A stretch of 64,000 nt of DNA, from contig CAXXQT010000003.1 in assembly GCA_963674575.2 (NCBI GenBank), positions 558,001-622,000 on the forward strand, written 5' to 3'. The translations under genes and the position numbers were made by a program. Within the stretch, counting starts at the first letter, position 1, and every line of letters begins with the position of its first letter. Under the pieces are notes generated by a model. The model made no database searches, had not been told where the DNA came from, and was given only the letters and a program-made list of their open reading frames with translations. Shown here one piece after another: positions 24,612 through 31,879 of the stretch. Origin of the DNA: JAAYAY01 sp963674575. Its GTDB lineage: Bacteria; Planctomycetota; Planctomycetia; Pirellulales; Thermoguttaceae.

Positions 24612-24973
24612 TCCCCTCCTGCTGCGGCCGACTCATGAGTTTCGGCAAGTGGTTCGTCGGCGAAGTCGAAGCAAAACACCTCCTTGTCTTCAACAACCAC
24701 GCATATGGGAGCAATCCTGATCAGGCCCCCGCCCGCGTAGTTGCACGGACCGGGCCCGCCGGTGAAGGCATCCTGACACTCGGGCATCCAACGGCCGATA
24801 CACGAAAACGCGAACCGTTTGGCCGCTTCCTCTCGCGTCATGCCCAAGGCGATGAAGTCCTCGCCACTCTGAACGTGCCCGCAGGAAGGGCACCGAAACC
24901 GCCAATTGCGGGCTCGGGGGCCATACCTCCGTTGCGCCTCGGTAATCCATTCTTCGTTGGCAAGCCTGATCAC
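24608..24973 (-). CDS. VVA0879-like phage protein
   Basis: 121 residues with a GTG start at 24973 and GGAGG 7 bases upstream. The pattern FRCPSCGHVQSGEDFIALGM, FSCIGRWMPE and GPGPCNYAGGGLIRIAPICV fits the VVA0879 family of small phage and integrative-element proteins: an N-terminal CxxC, a CIGR, and a GPCNYxxGGL signature, probably a zinc-stabilised fold. The molecular function of the family is unknown. First gene of the 4-base-overlap chain. Confidence 0.8.
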   Translation of the reverse strand: MIRLANEEWITEAQRRYGPRARNWRFRCPSCGHVQSGEDFIALGMTREEAAKRFAFSCIGRWMPECQDAFTGGPGPCNYAGGGLIRIAPICVVVEDKEVFCFDFADEPLAETHESAAAGGE

Positions 24974-25025
24974 AAAAAATCCTCCGTTCGTGATTTCGTG
25001 GAAGCCCCGGGTATCGACGGCCGGT

Positions 25026-26330
25026 CTATTCCCGCTGCGGCTCCTCGCCGTTGGGAGAGCCCTCGGGGCGTTTCTTTACGAGTCTTGCCTCCTCCAATTC
25101 CGCCCGGCGCTTGGCCGACTTGCGATGCAGCCGATCAATTTCGGCCAAATCAACGTCCTTGCCTGACTTCCTGGATTCCGTGTCTTGGCGAGCCCGTCGC
25201 TTCTGAAGTCGCTCGGGGAGCATGTCGAAAGGAAGGATCTTGGGCGCGGCCAGATCGTACCAATCGGGCGGCAGCCCCATTCGGGAGGGTGAGAGCGCGC
25301 ACATGGCATCGGACGTCCTGGCCCAATCCTTCGTGAGGAGCTTGAAGCAGTTATCAACGCGTCTACCCGATGCGAACTCCAGAACGTACTCGATCCCGTG
25401 TAGATACCATTCCTCGTCCAGGCGACCGGCCATGACCGTAAGGCGTGCTCGAAGCAAGAGCGAGAGGTTCTCGTAGTGGGGGACGCCGGCTTCGACATCT
25501 CGCCGTTCTGGTTCCGGGATGCGAATTCGTTGCGTCCTCAACCTGCGAAGATCGCGAGCAACGCCGTCGACGGCTGAGCCGAACTTCTCTGGAGAGGGCA
25601 GGAGTTTGGACTGGGAGAGCGTGCGCCTGCCGGCGACGCTCCCATTCGTTTCCTCAAAACAAAAACCCTCTATCGACTCGACTTCGTCATCGTCGTCGAC
25701 TTCGTCGTCGACTGCGGGCGCCCGCACGCGTGTGCGCGGACTGGAGGTGGGTTCTTCTTGTCGCGACGGCTCAAAAGCGCAAGCGATTGCGCTTTCACCG
25801 ACCGAAAGCGCAAGCGGTTGCGCTTTTGAAACCGCAAGCGATTGCGCTTTTGGGGGCTCGTCGTCCGCTCCGACCAGGCGGAAGGCCGCGCCGCCGTCGA
25901 AGAATTGGCCCTGCCGCTCGTCTGACGGGCTCACGACCACGGCCGGCTTCCGCGGCCGGGGCGGCTTCGGGGCAACCAGGTCGGGAAGGTACAGGTCGAC
26001 GACGAGCGGGCAGTTCGATTGACCGCCCCCGGACTTGGCGGCGAATCCGAGACTGGCCAGGCGGTTCAGCTTGCGGGAGACGCTGCCCTCGGTCAGGCCG
26101 CTCTCGCCGGGGGCCAGACGCTTCAGATCGCTCACCAGGTCCGCCTGTTGGTCGTAGACAAGCTGCGGCTCTCCCGGCGGGCACAAACGGCACAGCAGCT
26201 CGTAGAGTCGAATCGACTGCTTCTGAAGACCCCGCTGCCGCAAGGCCTTCCCTTTGTCGCTCATGTAGGCGTCAATGTCGCGCGACGGGTCAAAAGAGGG
26301 TTGGAGCTGATTCTGAGTTCTTGGTGCCAT
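25026..26330 (-). CDS. Prophage protein with winged-helix-type domain, possible replication factor, three palindromes in gene
   Basis: 434 residues from the ATG at 26330 (MAPRTQNQLQPSFDPSRDID); an ATG at 26264 is the alternative. Residues 30-110 look like a winged helix (QSIRLYELLCRLCPPGEPQL then LTEGSVSRKLNRLASLGFAA). The middle (about 150-270) is low-complexity and acidic (VDDEVDDDDEVESIEGF). Residues 300-390 are helical (HYENLSLLLRARLTVMAGRL and YVLEFASGRRVDNCFKLLTK), resembling DnaD/replication-organiser modules of phages, although no named family is confirmed. Three copies of a 23-base palindrome lie in the linker-encoding part, as in phage initiators that carry their own origin. Overlaps the neighbour by about 40 bases. 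Confidence 0.6.
   Translation of the reverse strand: MAPRTQNQLQPSFDPSRDIDAYMSDKGKALRQRGLQKQSIRLYELLCRLCPPGEPQLVYDQQADLVSDLKRLAPGESGLTEGSVSRKLNRLASLGFAAKSGGGQSNCPLVVDLYLPDLVAPKPPRPRKPAVVVSPSDERQGQFFDGGAAFRLVGADDEPPKAQSLAVSKAQPLALSVGESAIACAFEPSRQEEPTSSPRTRVRAPAVDDEVDDDDEVESIEGFCFEETNGSVAGRRTLSQSKLLPSPEKFGSAVDGVARDLRRLRTQRIRIPEPERRDVEAGVPHYENLSLLLRARLTVMAGRLDEEWYLHGIEYVLEFASGRRVDNCFKLLTKDWARTSDAMCALSPSRMGLPPDWYDLAAPKILPFDMLPERLQKRRARQDTESRKSGKDVDLAEIDRLHRKSAKRRAELEEARLVKKRPEGSPNGEEPQRE
25773..25851. repeat. Three copies of a 23-bp palindrome, possible iteron-type binding sites
   Basis: Copies at 25773-25795, 25805-25827 and 25829-25851 share AAAGCGCAAGCGATTGCGCT (arms AAAGCGCAA and TTGCGCTTT around a 4-5 base centre; copy 2 has one and copy 3 two changes). 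Start-to-start distances are 31-32 and 24 bases. They lie inside the linker-coding part of the winged-helix gene, where they encode AQSLAVSKAQPLALS-type repeats. Confidence 0.75.
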
Positions 26331-26766
26331 CCTTGGGAATCCTTTCGCATTCAACCAGCAGTTTCGCGTCGCGCGGGACAAGCCGTTCGTAGGGCACGAA
26401 CTGGTCCTTGGCCCGACCTGGGAAGCGAACCTTGAAGAAGAGGTCAATGGCCCGCTCGATCACGGCCGCGATCGTCCCCTTCCGCCGTCGCCCCGCGGTC
26501 GGTTTTCCAGCCGTGTCTTCGGGCAGCACGAAGACCGCCTCGCCGGCCCTCGGGACCCAGCCCGGCGGACGTTCTTGCTTCGCGGCGGCGATCACATTGC
26601 GGGCTGCGATTCCAAAGCCGCCTTGGTGGTCCTTCTCCCGGAACAGGACGAGGATGCCGTTTTCGGTCGGGTGGAGTTCGACAACCTCGCTGCCCAAAAC
26701 GAAAGGCACCGGCTCCTTCCCTTTGAACTTCCGGAGCCTCTTCTTCCGCTTGCTCGGTTTGCCCAT
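26290..26766 (-). CDS. Basic prophage protein of unknown function
   Basis: 158 residues, ATG at 26766. The very basic N-terminus (MGKPSKRKKRLRKFKGKEPV) and C-terminal region (RAKDQFVPYERLVPRDAKLL) surround a beta segment (FVLGSEVVELHPTENGILVL). It looks nucleic-acid binding, but no family is recognised. It lies between the winged-helix gene (overlap about 40 bases) and the helical protein at 26776-27150. Confidence 0.6.
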   Translation of the reverse strand: MGKPSKRKKRLRKFKGKEPVPFVLGSEVVELHPTENGILVLFREKDHQGGFGIAARNVIAAAKQERPPGWVPRAGEAVFVLPEDTAGKPTAGRRRKGTIAAVIERAIDLFFKVRFPGRAKDQFVPYERLVPRDAKLLVECERIPKDGTKNSESAPTLF

Positions 26767-26775
26767 CGTCGCACC

Positions 26776-27150
26776 TCACTGGCGGGACGGAGCCGCTTCG
26801 GCCGCCTTGAAGAGCTTGCGGGCCAGGCGTTCCTTGTGCCGCCCCGCCGCCTGGGCGGCTGAGTCCCTCAGTTCCGTGCGTGTGACCGAGTCGAGCTGCA
26901 CGGAGAGTTGCCGGATGGCGGTGTTCACGTCCTCGTACTGGCCCGGATCGAGCAGCCCCGCCGACGTGGCCGCCTGGAGGGCGAAGACGAGCGCCTTTTG
27001 CTCGCACGGCTCAAGGTGCAAGGTAATCGGAATTGTAAGCAGGGAGTCGGATGGGTGCTCGGCCGGCATCTTGAGGGCTTTACCGAGCTGTGGGAAGACA
27101 TGCCCTTGCAGGAAAGCGAACAGCGGGTTGTGGGGCTTCTTTTCGTTCAT
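26776..27150 (-). CDS. Prophage protein, helical, unknown
   Basis: 124 residues from the ATG at 27150 (MNEKKPHNPLFAFLQGHVFP), with GGAAGAA upstream; the open frame continues to 27396 but without protein-like composition. Helical with a basic C-terminal helix (GRHKERLARKLFKAAEAAPS). No motif or family recognised. Spacing of 10 bases to the next gene supports co-transcription. Confidence 0.6.
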   Translation of the reverse strand: MNEKKPHNPLFAFLQGHVFPQLGKALKMPAEHPSDSLLTIPITLHLEPCEQKALVFALQAATSAGLLDPGQYEDVNTAIRQLSVQLDSVTRTELRDSAAQAAGRHKERLARKLFKAAEAAPSRQ

Positions 27151-27235
27151 CGGTTCTTCCTGGTTGCGAAATGGGTCGTCACGAAACGCCGCTCGCCGGG
27201 CCATCCGGGAGAAGGACGGCCCGGCGAGTGAGCAC

Positions 27236-27541
27236 CTAGCGCCGGCAGGAGCCGACTTGGCGCGTTCTGAAGAACAGCCGCCGCAAGAGCGGACGGCGCC
27301 CGATCCGGACGGCGACGCGTCGAACGACGGTCGCCGAAGCTCGGCCGGCCGTGGCCACCGCCGAAGCGACCGGCCGGCGACAAACGCCTCCGGCACAGCC
27401 TCCTTTTGCCGGTGTCGCGACGCAGACGCCGCTGTCGCACGTGCCTGGCGGGGCCGGGTCCACGAGCGGTTCGTCCGCCTTCGCTTGTGCCAAGATCGCC
27501 AGCAACAGGCATGCTGCCAGCCCGTACGAAAGACTCTTCAT
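27236..27541 (-). CDS. Small exported Cys-rich basic protein
   Basis: 101 residues from the ATG at 27541, preceded by the near-perfect ribosome-binding site AAGGAGGTCCC. A signal peptide (MKSLSYGLAACLLLAILAQA) is followed by a four-Cys segment CDSGVCVATPAKGGCAGGVC and an Arg-rich tail with about 15 arginines in 50 residues. The paired GxC motifs resemble the tail of the exported protein at 20656-21162. Function unknown; an exported polycation encoded by a prophage is unusual. Confidence 0.65.
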   Translation of the reverse strand: MKSLSYGLAACLLLAILAQAKADEPLVDPAPPGTCDSGVCVATPAKGGCAGGVCRRPVASAVATAGRASATVVRRVAVRIGRRPLLRRLFFRTRQVGSCRR

Positions 27542-27633
27542 GGGACCTCCTTGGGTGAAGAGTTGGGGGGAAAGGAAGATGCAAAGCAATCCGCGGCCGC
27601 CGTAGCTCGTCGCTCACAGCTCACCGCTCCAAG

Positions 27634-27705
27634 TTGCCGAGGCGTGACTCGAACACGCGACCTCCGGGTTATGAGCCCGGCGAGCTACCACTGCTCCACT
27701 CGGCG
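27634..27705 (-). tRNA. Initiator tRNA (tRNA-fMet, anticodon CAU)
   Basis: 72 bases without encoded CCA. On the minus strand it reads from C1 at 27705 to A73 at 27634. Initiator hallmarks are visible: a C1 x A72 mismatch at the top of the acceptor stem, three consecutive G-C pairs in the anticodon stem (GGGCUCAUAACCC), and an A11-U24 pair in the D-stem. The TPsiC arm is GCGTG-TTCGAGT-CACGC. It starts only 19 bases after the csrA stop on the same strand, so it is likely co-transcribed. It belongs to the prophage gene run rather than lying beside it. Confidence 0.9.
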
Positions 27706-27724
27706 AATTTGCCCGGCGGGGCTG

Positions 27725-27943
27725 TCATATCTGGGTGTCTGAGTCGCGTGCTTCCACGGGCACCTCCTTTCCCTTGCCTCGCTGATGAACCTCAAGACGG
27801 TGAATCACGACGCTCTTCGGCGCTTGCGTCCCAAGCCGCACATGCTTGCCGTTCACTTCGAGGACCTGGATCGTCACGTCTTCCGGAAGATTCTGCGCCG
27901 GAATCACGATCTTCTCCCCGGGCCTCCTGGTCATGATCAGCAT
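27725..27943 (-). CDS. csrA: CsrA-family RNA-binding translational regulator
   Basis: 72 residues, ATG at 27943 with GGGAG upstream. MLIMTRRPGEKIVIPAQNLP and DVTIQVLEVNGKHVRLGTQA followed by PKSVVIHRLEV match CsrA almost throughout, including the N-terminal LxRRxGE and C-terminal VHRxE strands that form the RNA-binding face. CsrA dimers bind GGA motifs in mRNA leaders and repress or stabilise messages. A small insertion (PAQNLPE) replaces the usual short loop after strand 1. The gene lies in a prophage operon and overlaps the 3' end of the membrane protein gene; phage-encoded CsrA could retune host translation. Confidence 0.92.
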   Translation of the reverse strand: MLIMTRRPGEKIVIPAQNLPEDVTIQVLEVNGKHVRLGTQAPKSVVIHRLEVHQRGKGKEVPVEARDSDTQI

Positions 27944-28442
27944 CTTCGACTCCCTTCGATTGATGGAACAATTCGTTGTAGCGACGGACGGCGTCCGTGA
28001 TGATTTCCAGATGTTCGACCCCGATCTTCGCCTTCGTGCCGGCCTTCCCGACCGAGAGCAGCAGTTCGGCTTCCTTCCAACGCGTCAGCGGGCTGGGCGA
28101 CCAGGCGACGTGCCGAACCTCGATTTGATGCCGCCGAATAGGCATCGCTTTGATCACGGTCAGGCAAATTCGCGTCTCGGAGATGAGCCGAATCGTGACG
28201 CACAGCGGATCCCGGGCCATGTCGCCGAAGACAAGGGGCCGGCCCCAGTCATCGAGGGCATCGAGCGACCGCGTGAGTTTGGCGTTCCTTTCCCGCAGCC
28301 TTTCCAGTTTGGCCTCGTGGTCGTCGATCAACTTACCCTGGGCATCCATGAACACCTCCGCCCGCCGGCGATCGACAAGCCAGCACGCGCTCACGATGCC
28401 CCATCCCGTCAGGCACACTCCAACCCAAGCCAAGTCCGGCAT
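27792..28442 (-). CDS. Prophage membrane protein with coiled coil (3' part overlaps csrA)
   Basis: 216 residues, ATG at 28442 with AGAGGTG upstream. One membrane segment at residues 3-22 (DLAWVGVCLTGWGIVSACWL) is followed by a coiled coil (DDHEAKLERLRERNAKLTRS) and a domain with ICLTVIKAMPIRRHQIEVRH and LLSVGKAGTKAKIGVEHLEI. The last 50 residues overlap csrA in another frame and are low-complexity (DADHDQEARGEDRDSG), so the natural end may be near 27945 and the run-on an artefact. Unknown function. Confidence 0.6.
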   Translation of the reverse strand: MPDLAWVGVCLTGWGIVSACWLVDRRRAEVFMDAQGKLIDDHEAKLERLRERNAKLTRSLDALDDWGRPLVFGDMARDPLCVTIRLISETRICLTVIKAMPIRRHQIEVRHVAWSPSPLTRWKEAELLLSVGKAGTKAKIGVEHLEIITDAVRRYNELFHQSKGVEDADHDQEARGEDRDSGAESSGRRDDPGPRSERQACAAWDASAEERRDSPS

Positions 28443-28454
28443 TCCGCACCTCTT

Positions 28455-28754
28455 CTATTCGTTGTCCTCGCCCCACCAGTCGAACATCAACTGGTTCTTC
28501 CGGCTCCGCCGAGCGCGGATGGGCTCGATCTTCCTGGCCGGCGTCTTGCGCGTCGTCACGGGGTGGATCAACACGTCGTCCGGATCTTCCGGGTGAGGCG
28601 TGATCACGAGCTTCAGCGTCACTTCGCGCCGGTCGGGCAGCGTCGGCCGTTGCCGGCAGTCCGCGACGGCCGCCTCCACCTGCTGCGTGAAATCGTCTCG
28701 CAGCCCCTCGCTCAACAGGTGCAACGTCTCCAACGTCAGTGTTGAGGTTTTCAC
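28455..28754 (-). CDS. Small prophage protein of unknown function
   Basis: 99 residues from the GTG at 28754 (KTSTLTLETLHLLSEGLRDD), chosen because GGAGGA lies 7 bases upstream; an ATG at 28769 would overlap that site. Helical N-terminus, then a beta segment (EVTLKLVITPHPEDPDDVLI), then a basic tail ARRSRKNQLMFDWWGEDNE. No family recognised. Confidence 0.6.
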   Translation of the reverse strand: MKTSTLTLETLHLLSEGLRDDFTQQVEAAVADCRQRPTLPDRREVTLKLVITPHPEDPDDVLIHPVTTRKTPARKIEPIRARRSRKNQLMFDWWGEDNE

Positions 28755-28797
28755 GCAATCGTCCTCCATTCAGCGCATCCGAGCACGCGTCCTGCCT

Positions 28798-29004
28798 TCA
28801 GTCGATCCCCATTGCCTTCGCCAGTGCGTTCTCGATCCCGTCCAGGTCCTGGGGCGTCGCCAACTCCGTGCCGACGACGTCCGACCACCGGGCCTTGACC
28901 AGGCCCATCTCCTCGCGAATGAGATCGCGGTCCAAGTCGACCAGGTCAAACAGTTCGAGCATCGAGTGCACGGCCGCGCAGAACAACGTGTCAACAGGAT
29001 CCAC
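28798..29004 (-). CDS. Small acidic prophage protein
   Basis: 68 residues from a GTG at 29004, preceded by GGAGGTGAT 6 bases upstream; earlier in-frame starts lack a binding site. Acidic and helical (HSMLELFDLVDLDRDLIREE then PQDLDGIENALAKAMGID). It is the first gene after the integrase in transcription order. No function can be given. Confidence 0.55.
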   Translation of the reverse strand: MDPVDTLFCAAVHSMLELFDLVDLDRDLIREEMGLVKARWSDVVGTELATPQDLDGIENALAKAMGID

Positions 29005-29199
29005 GACTCGATCACCTCCATCCGCAATTGAACGACGCCCGCGGGAATGGCACTTCCTACTGAATCCCGCGGGCAACGACGGACCATCCGTCGCGAAAGA
29101 AGAAGAACTCGGCGATGGCCCGGGCCGGGATTGGGGGTGTCGAGAGACGCCCGGCCCAGGCCTGCGGCGCTTGGTGTCGCCGCGATCGCCGAAGAGTCG

Positions 29200-30321
29200 T
29201 TATGCCAGGTCGAACCCCGGCAATGTCCGCTGCCGAAAGTCCCCGTTTACGTTCCAGATCGGTTGGGGAACTTGCTCGACCAGTTCCGGCACGATCTGCT
29301 TGTGGTCGACGTAGTGACTGGCGAGGATGTCGTTGCCGCGTACGTGGCCGGCGACGAAATCGGCAATCAGACGGTTCTTTCCGCCGAGCCAAGTCAGGAC
29401 CGATCGGCGAAGACCATGAAAGCCATTCCCCGGTCGTTGAATGTGAGCGAGTGTCCACAGGTCCCGCCGCTTCTCGTGGAGCCAGCTCTTTGACGATGGC
29501 CATTCGTACCAGGGGAAGATCCGCTCGTAGCGGTGATGACGAAACGGCTCGATCGCAGCTCGGGCAGCCGCGTTCACGTAGAATTTGCCGCCGTGCCGTT
29601 TGCCCTTGAAGATCCGCTTGGGCACGTCCAGCCATCCGTCTCCGTCGAGCATTGACCATTCGAGCTGCATCAACGTGTCGATCCGCAAGGCGGTGTTGTA
29701 GGCGAAGATGACCAATCCACGCCACCAGGTGTCGGGCCTGATCCGGCAATGGGTCGGCGTGTCCGCATGCCGGCACACGGAGAGCCAATCCCCGATCTCG
29801 TTCAAGGGAATCAACTGCGGCTCGCCGTCCGTCGTTTCCTCGGGCGGATCGAAGCCTGGCGGCTCCGGAATCAGCCGGGCCGCGTTGCGGCGTTTCCGGG
29901 TTCTCGGTCCAGCTCGATCCAGGATGAACTGCAAGTGCCGGCAGTCCTTCCGCACCGTATTTGCTGAAACAGGCTCCCCTTTCCTCGGTCCCTTCTCGAT
30001 GATCATGCAGGCACGGCCAGCGACGAAGTCGGACAGATCGTACTCGTCGATCTCCTCCAATGCCGGATCGCGAGTCAACTGCTCCCAGTACTTCAGGGCG
30101 GTGCGATCGATCACGATCGTCTTGGCGTCGTTTCCCTTGGAGCGGCGGCAGACTTGCAACACGTAGGTCTCGTAGAACTCGCGCAGCCTCATTTGCGGTG
30201 ACAGGCTCTCCGAGGGCCGCCGCGTATGGCCGGCGTCCGAAGAGTCGTGGGCGAGGACCGAGAGAACCGGCCTGTCGTCCTGCTGTCGTGGGAGAGGATT
30301 CGTTTTGGGTACTTCGCTCAT
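29200..30321 (-). CDS. Tyrosine recombinase (phage-type integrase)
   Basis: 373 residues from the ATG at 30321 with AGGAGG upstream. An N-terminal SAM-like DNA-binding region (about 45-135, LREFYETYVLQVCRRSKGND) precedes the catalytic domain: Arg213 in YNTALRIDTLMQLEW, a candidate Lys in RIFKGKRHGGKFYV, His302 and Arg305 in NGFHGLRRSVLTWL, His326 in AGHVRGNDILASHYV and the nucleophile Tyr337. All catalytic positions are present, so it is probably active. It would integrate or excise the island; the tRNA-Asp gene about 1 kb away is a possible attachment site, although no duplicated core was found. Confidence 0.92.
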   Translation of the reverse strand: MSEVPKTNPLPRQQDDRPVLSVLAHDSSDAGHTRRPSESLSPQMRLREFYETYVLQVCRRSKGNDAKTIVIDRTALKYWEQLTRDPALEEIDEYDLSDFVAGRACMIIEKGPRKGEPVSANTVRKDCRHLQFILDRAGPRTRKRRNAARLIPEPPGFDPPEETTDGEPQLIPLNEIGDWLSVCRHADTPTHCRIRPDTWWRGLVIFAYNTALRIDTLMQLEWSMLDGDGWLDVPKRIFKGKRHGGKFYVNAAARAAIEPFRHHRYERIFPWYEWPSSKSWLHEKRRDLWTLAHIQRPGNGFHGLRRSVLTWLGGKNRLIADFVAGHVRGNDILASHYVDHKQIVPELVEQVPQPIWNVNGDFRQRTLPGFDLA

Positions 30322-31256
30322 CGATGCGCCTCCTGCGGGCATTGCGCATTGGCCCTCGCCGCATGATGTCGCTCCCTCGGTCTACGCGGTGCCTCCATGC
30401 GTGAGCGCGCACGATCAGCGCAGAACGTCACTGCGTCGATCGCACGCGCATTGTCACGCGTGAAGAGCCAGCTAGGGATAACGGCCTACCGACAGTTCGG
30501 GAACGGCCGCTTCAATTGGGGCGAGAATCGCCAGCAGAAACGCTCGGCCGGTCCCTAGCGTGGACGGTGGTTGAGCGAAGTGTGCGTGGTTGACTCGCCG
30601 AACTGTTATTTGCGACCCACGCGGGCCGCTTCCAAATCGTGCAATGTCGATTAAAACGCACGCGGCGAATTTGTCAACAGCACCCAACCGGATTTCTCTC
30701 CGTTGGGGAGCATACCGGCGGCCGGAACCGTTTGCGGCGCAACAAGCTTACGGCCGGAGAAAAAACCTTCGGGGGAATTCCTCAGTCGTCCGGGAGATGT
30801 ACGCACGACCAGCGGGCGAAGAGCGGCGAGGCCGACTACAAAATGTAGTGTTGCAGGCCAAGGAGGTGGGAACCTGCAATACAAAATGTAGTGGTCGTTC
30901 CCCGGGGCGAAGACTCGTCGGCGAGCTGAATGACGAGTTGCGAGCTAGACTTTAGTGTGGCAAAAAGACAAAGCGGATGGGAACGGGGCCCGGGTTGCAC
31001 AATTTGGACGTCAACAGTCGGCGACGTAGAAATTCCCAGGCCCCGTCCCTATCCGCTTCAAGTCGCGCCGGTCAGCAGCCAAGGTGGAAGATTGGGCTGC
31101 CCCCGCGCAGCAAAACACGTGACCTAGAAGAACTCTCTCCCGCGTCACGCATGTTTCCCAAATTGAAGAAAGTGGACAGGACTTTATGTCCTGTAAACTC
31201 TCGCGAAGGGAGAAAACTCGGCGGCCGCGTGACCGCCAAGCAAATCCCCTAAAAAG
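30322..31256. other. Non-coding region upstream of integrase, with operator-like repeats
   Basis: About 930 bases without a convincing gene. Open frames on both strands show no recognisable protein. The one structured part is the palindromic cluster at 30835-30893. An Asp-tRNA gene follows at 31257. If the island attaches at the tRNA, one attachment site should lie in this stretch. Confidence 0.5.
30835..30893. promoter_or_regulatory. Operator-like pair of TACA-AAA-TGTA palindromes flanking a dyad
   Basis: ACTACAAAATGTAGT (6-base arms, AAA centre) lies at 30835-30849 and TACAAAATGTA recurs at 30880-30890. Between them TTGCAGG (30851-30857) and CCTGCAA (30873-30879) form an inverted repeat. 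TACA/TGTA half-sites resemble BlaI/CopY-type repressor operators, though those usually have a 2-base centre. No promoter or target gene is assigned. Confidence 0.55.
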
Positions 31257-31330
31257 CGAGGCCGAAGGGACTCGAACCCTCAACCACCGGATCGACAGTC
31301 CGGTACTCTGACCAATTGAGCTACGGCCCC
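31257..31330 (-). tRNA. tRNA-Asp (anticodon GUC)
   Basis: 74 bases on the minus strand. The 7-bp acceptor stem pairs GGGGCCG with CGGCCTC (one G-U), discriminator G. Anticodon stem CCGGA/TCCGG with loop CTGTCGA gives anticodon GTC. The T arm GAGGG-TTCGAGT-CCCTT is standard. CCA is not encoded. A promoter lies upstream at 31364-31391. Confidence 0.93.
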
Positions 31331-31657
31331 ATAAGGTGGGTTGTCTCACCTCTGAGACTTTGAATTATACCTTCCGAAAATCGGTCTGCAAGCGGGGGTA
31401 GCTCAAGCTTTTTTCAGCAAATCTTGGTTGGACCATCCCTGCCACCCCCCAGGTGGGAAAAATCCTGCCAACGTGGCAATTCGCGGCATCAAAATCGATC
31501 CTGCGTCCATTCTGCAAGCTAGATTTCCTTACGACCGGAATCTTTTGCGCGTGTTGCGACGGCTGAAATCGCCGTGGTGCCAGTGCGGGGAAGCTCCGAC
31601 CCGACTGGCGACCCTGACCCAGTCTGGGAGCGATTCTGTAATTTCGGAAAACTGACC
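31331..31657. other. Non-coding region between tRNA-Asp and the small membrane protein
   Basis: Holds the tRNA-Asp promoter on the minus strand. Otherwise no gene or repeat is recognised. Confidence 0.5.
31364..31391 (-). promoter_or_regulatory. Sigma70-type promoter of tRNA-Asp
   Basis: On the minus strand TTGCAG (31391-31386) and a perfect TATAAT (31369-31364) are separated by 16 bases, ending 33 bases before the first base of the tRNA. The spacing and the downstream tRNA make this a convincing promoter. Confidence 0.75.
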
Positions 31658-31792
31658 ATGATGCGCTACATCGAGACCGTATTTCGACATGTCGATCGCT
31701 GGGGAGGCCAGGAGTGGCTTCTCGCGCTGATTGTCGCCCTGGCCATTGGGGTTGTCTGCATGAAAGGACTTGGCTCGAGGTCGAAATACTGA
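31658..31792 (+). CDS. Small single-span membrane protein
   Basis: 44 residues: MMRYIETVFRHVDRWGGQEW, then a membrane segment LLALIVALAIGVVCM and a short basic tail. The open frame extends upstream to 31574, but the methionine at 31658 gives a compact protein. It precedes the GGDEF gene by 87 bases on the same strand and may be its partner. No family name is claimed. Confidence 0.55.
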   Translation: MMRYIETVFRHVDRWGGQEWLLALIVALAIGVVCMKGLGSRSKY

Positions 31793-31879
31793 CACCCCTT
31801 TGCGAAACCACGTGGCGCCCCAACGGCGGTTGACGCCGAGATCGGTCACCCGATCCAAGAAGACTTCAGGCCCGATGTT

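Noticed and set aside
31245..31280. tRNA-Asp 3' end as att site with a duplicate at the left prophage border
   Set aside because: No copy was found near 11.5-11.9 kb by eye, so no attachment site was annotated.
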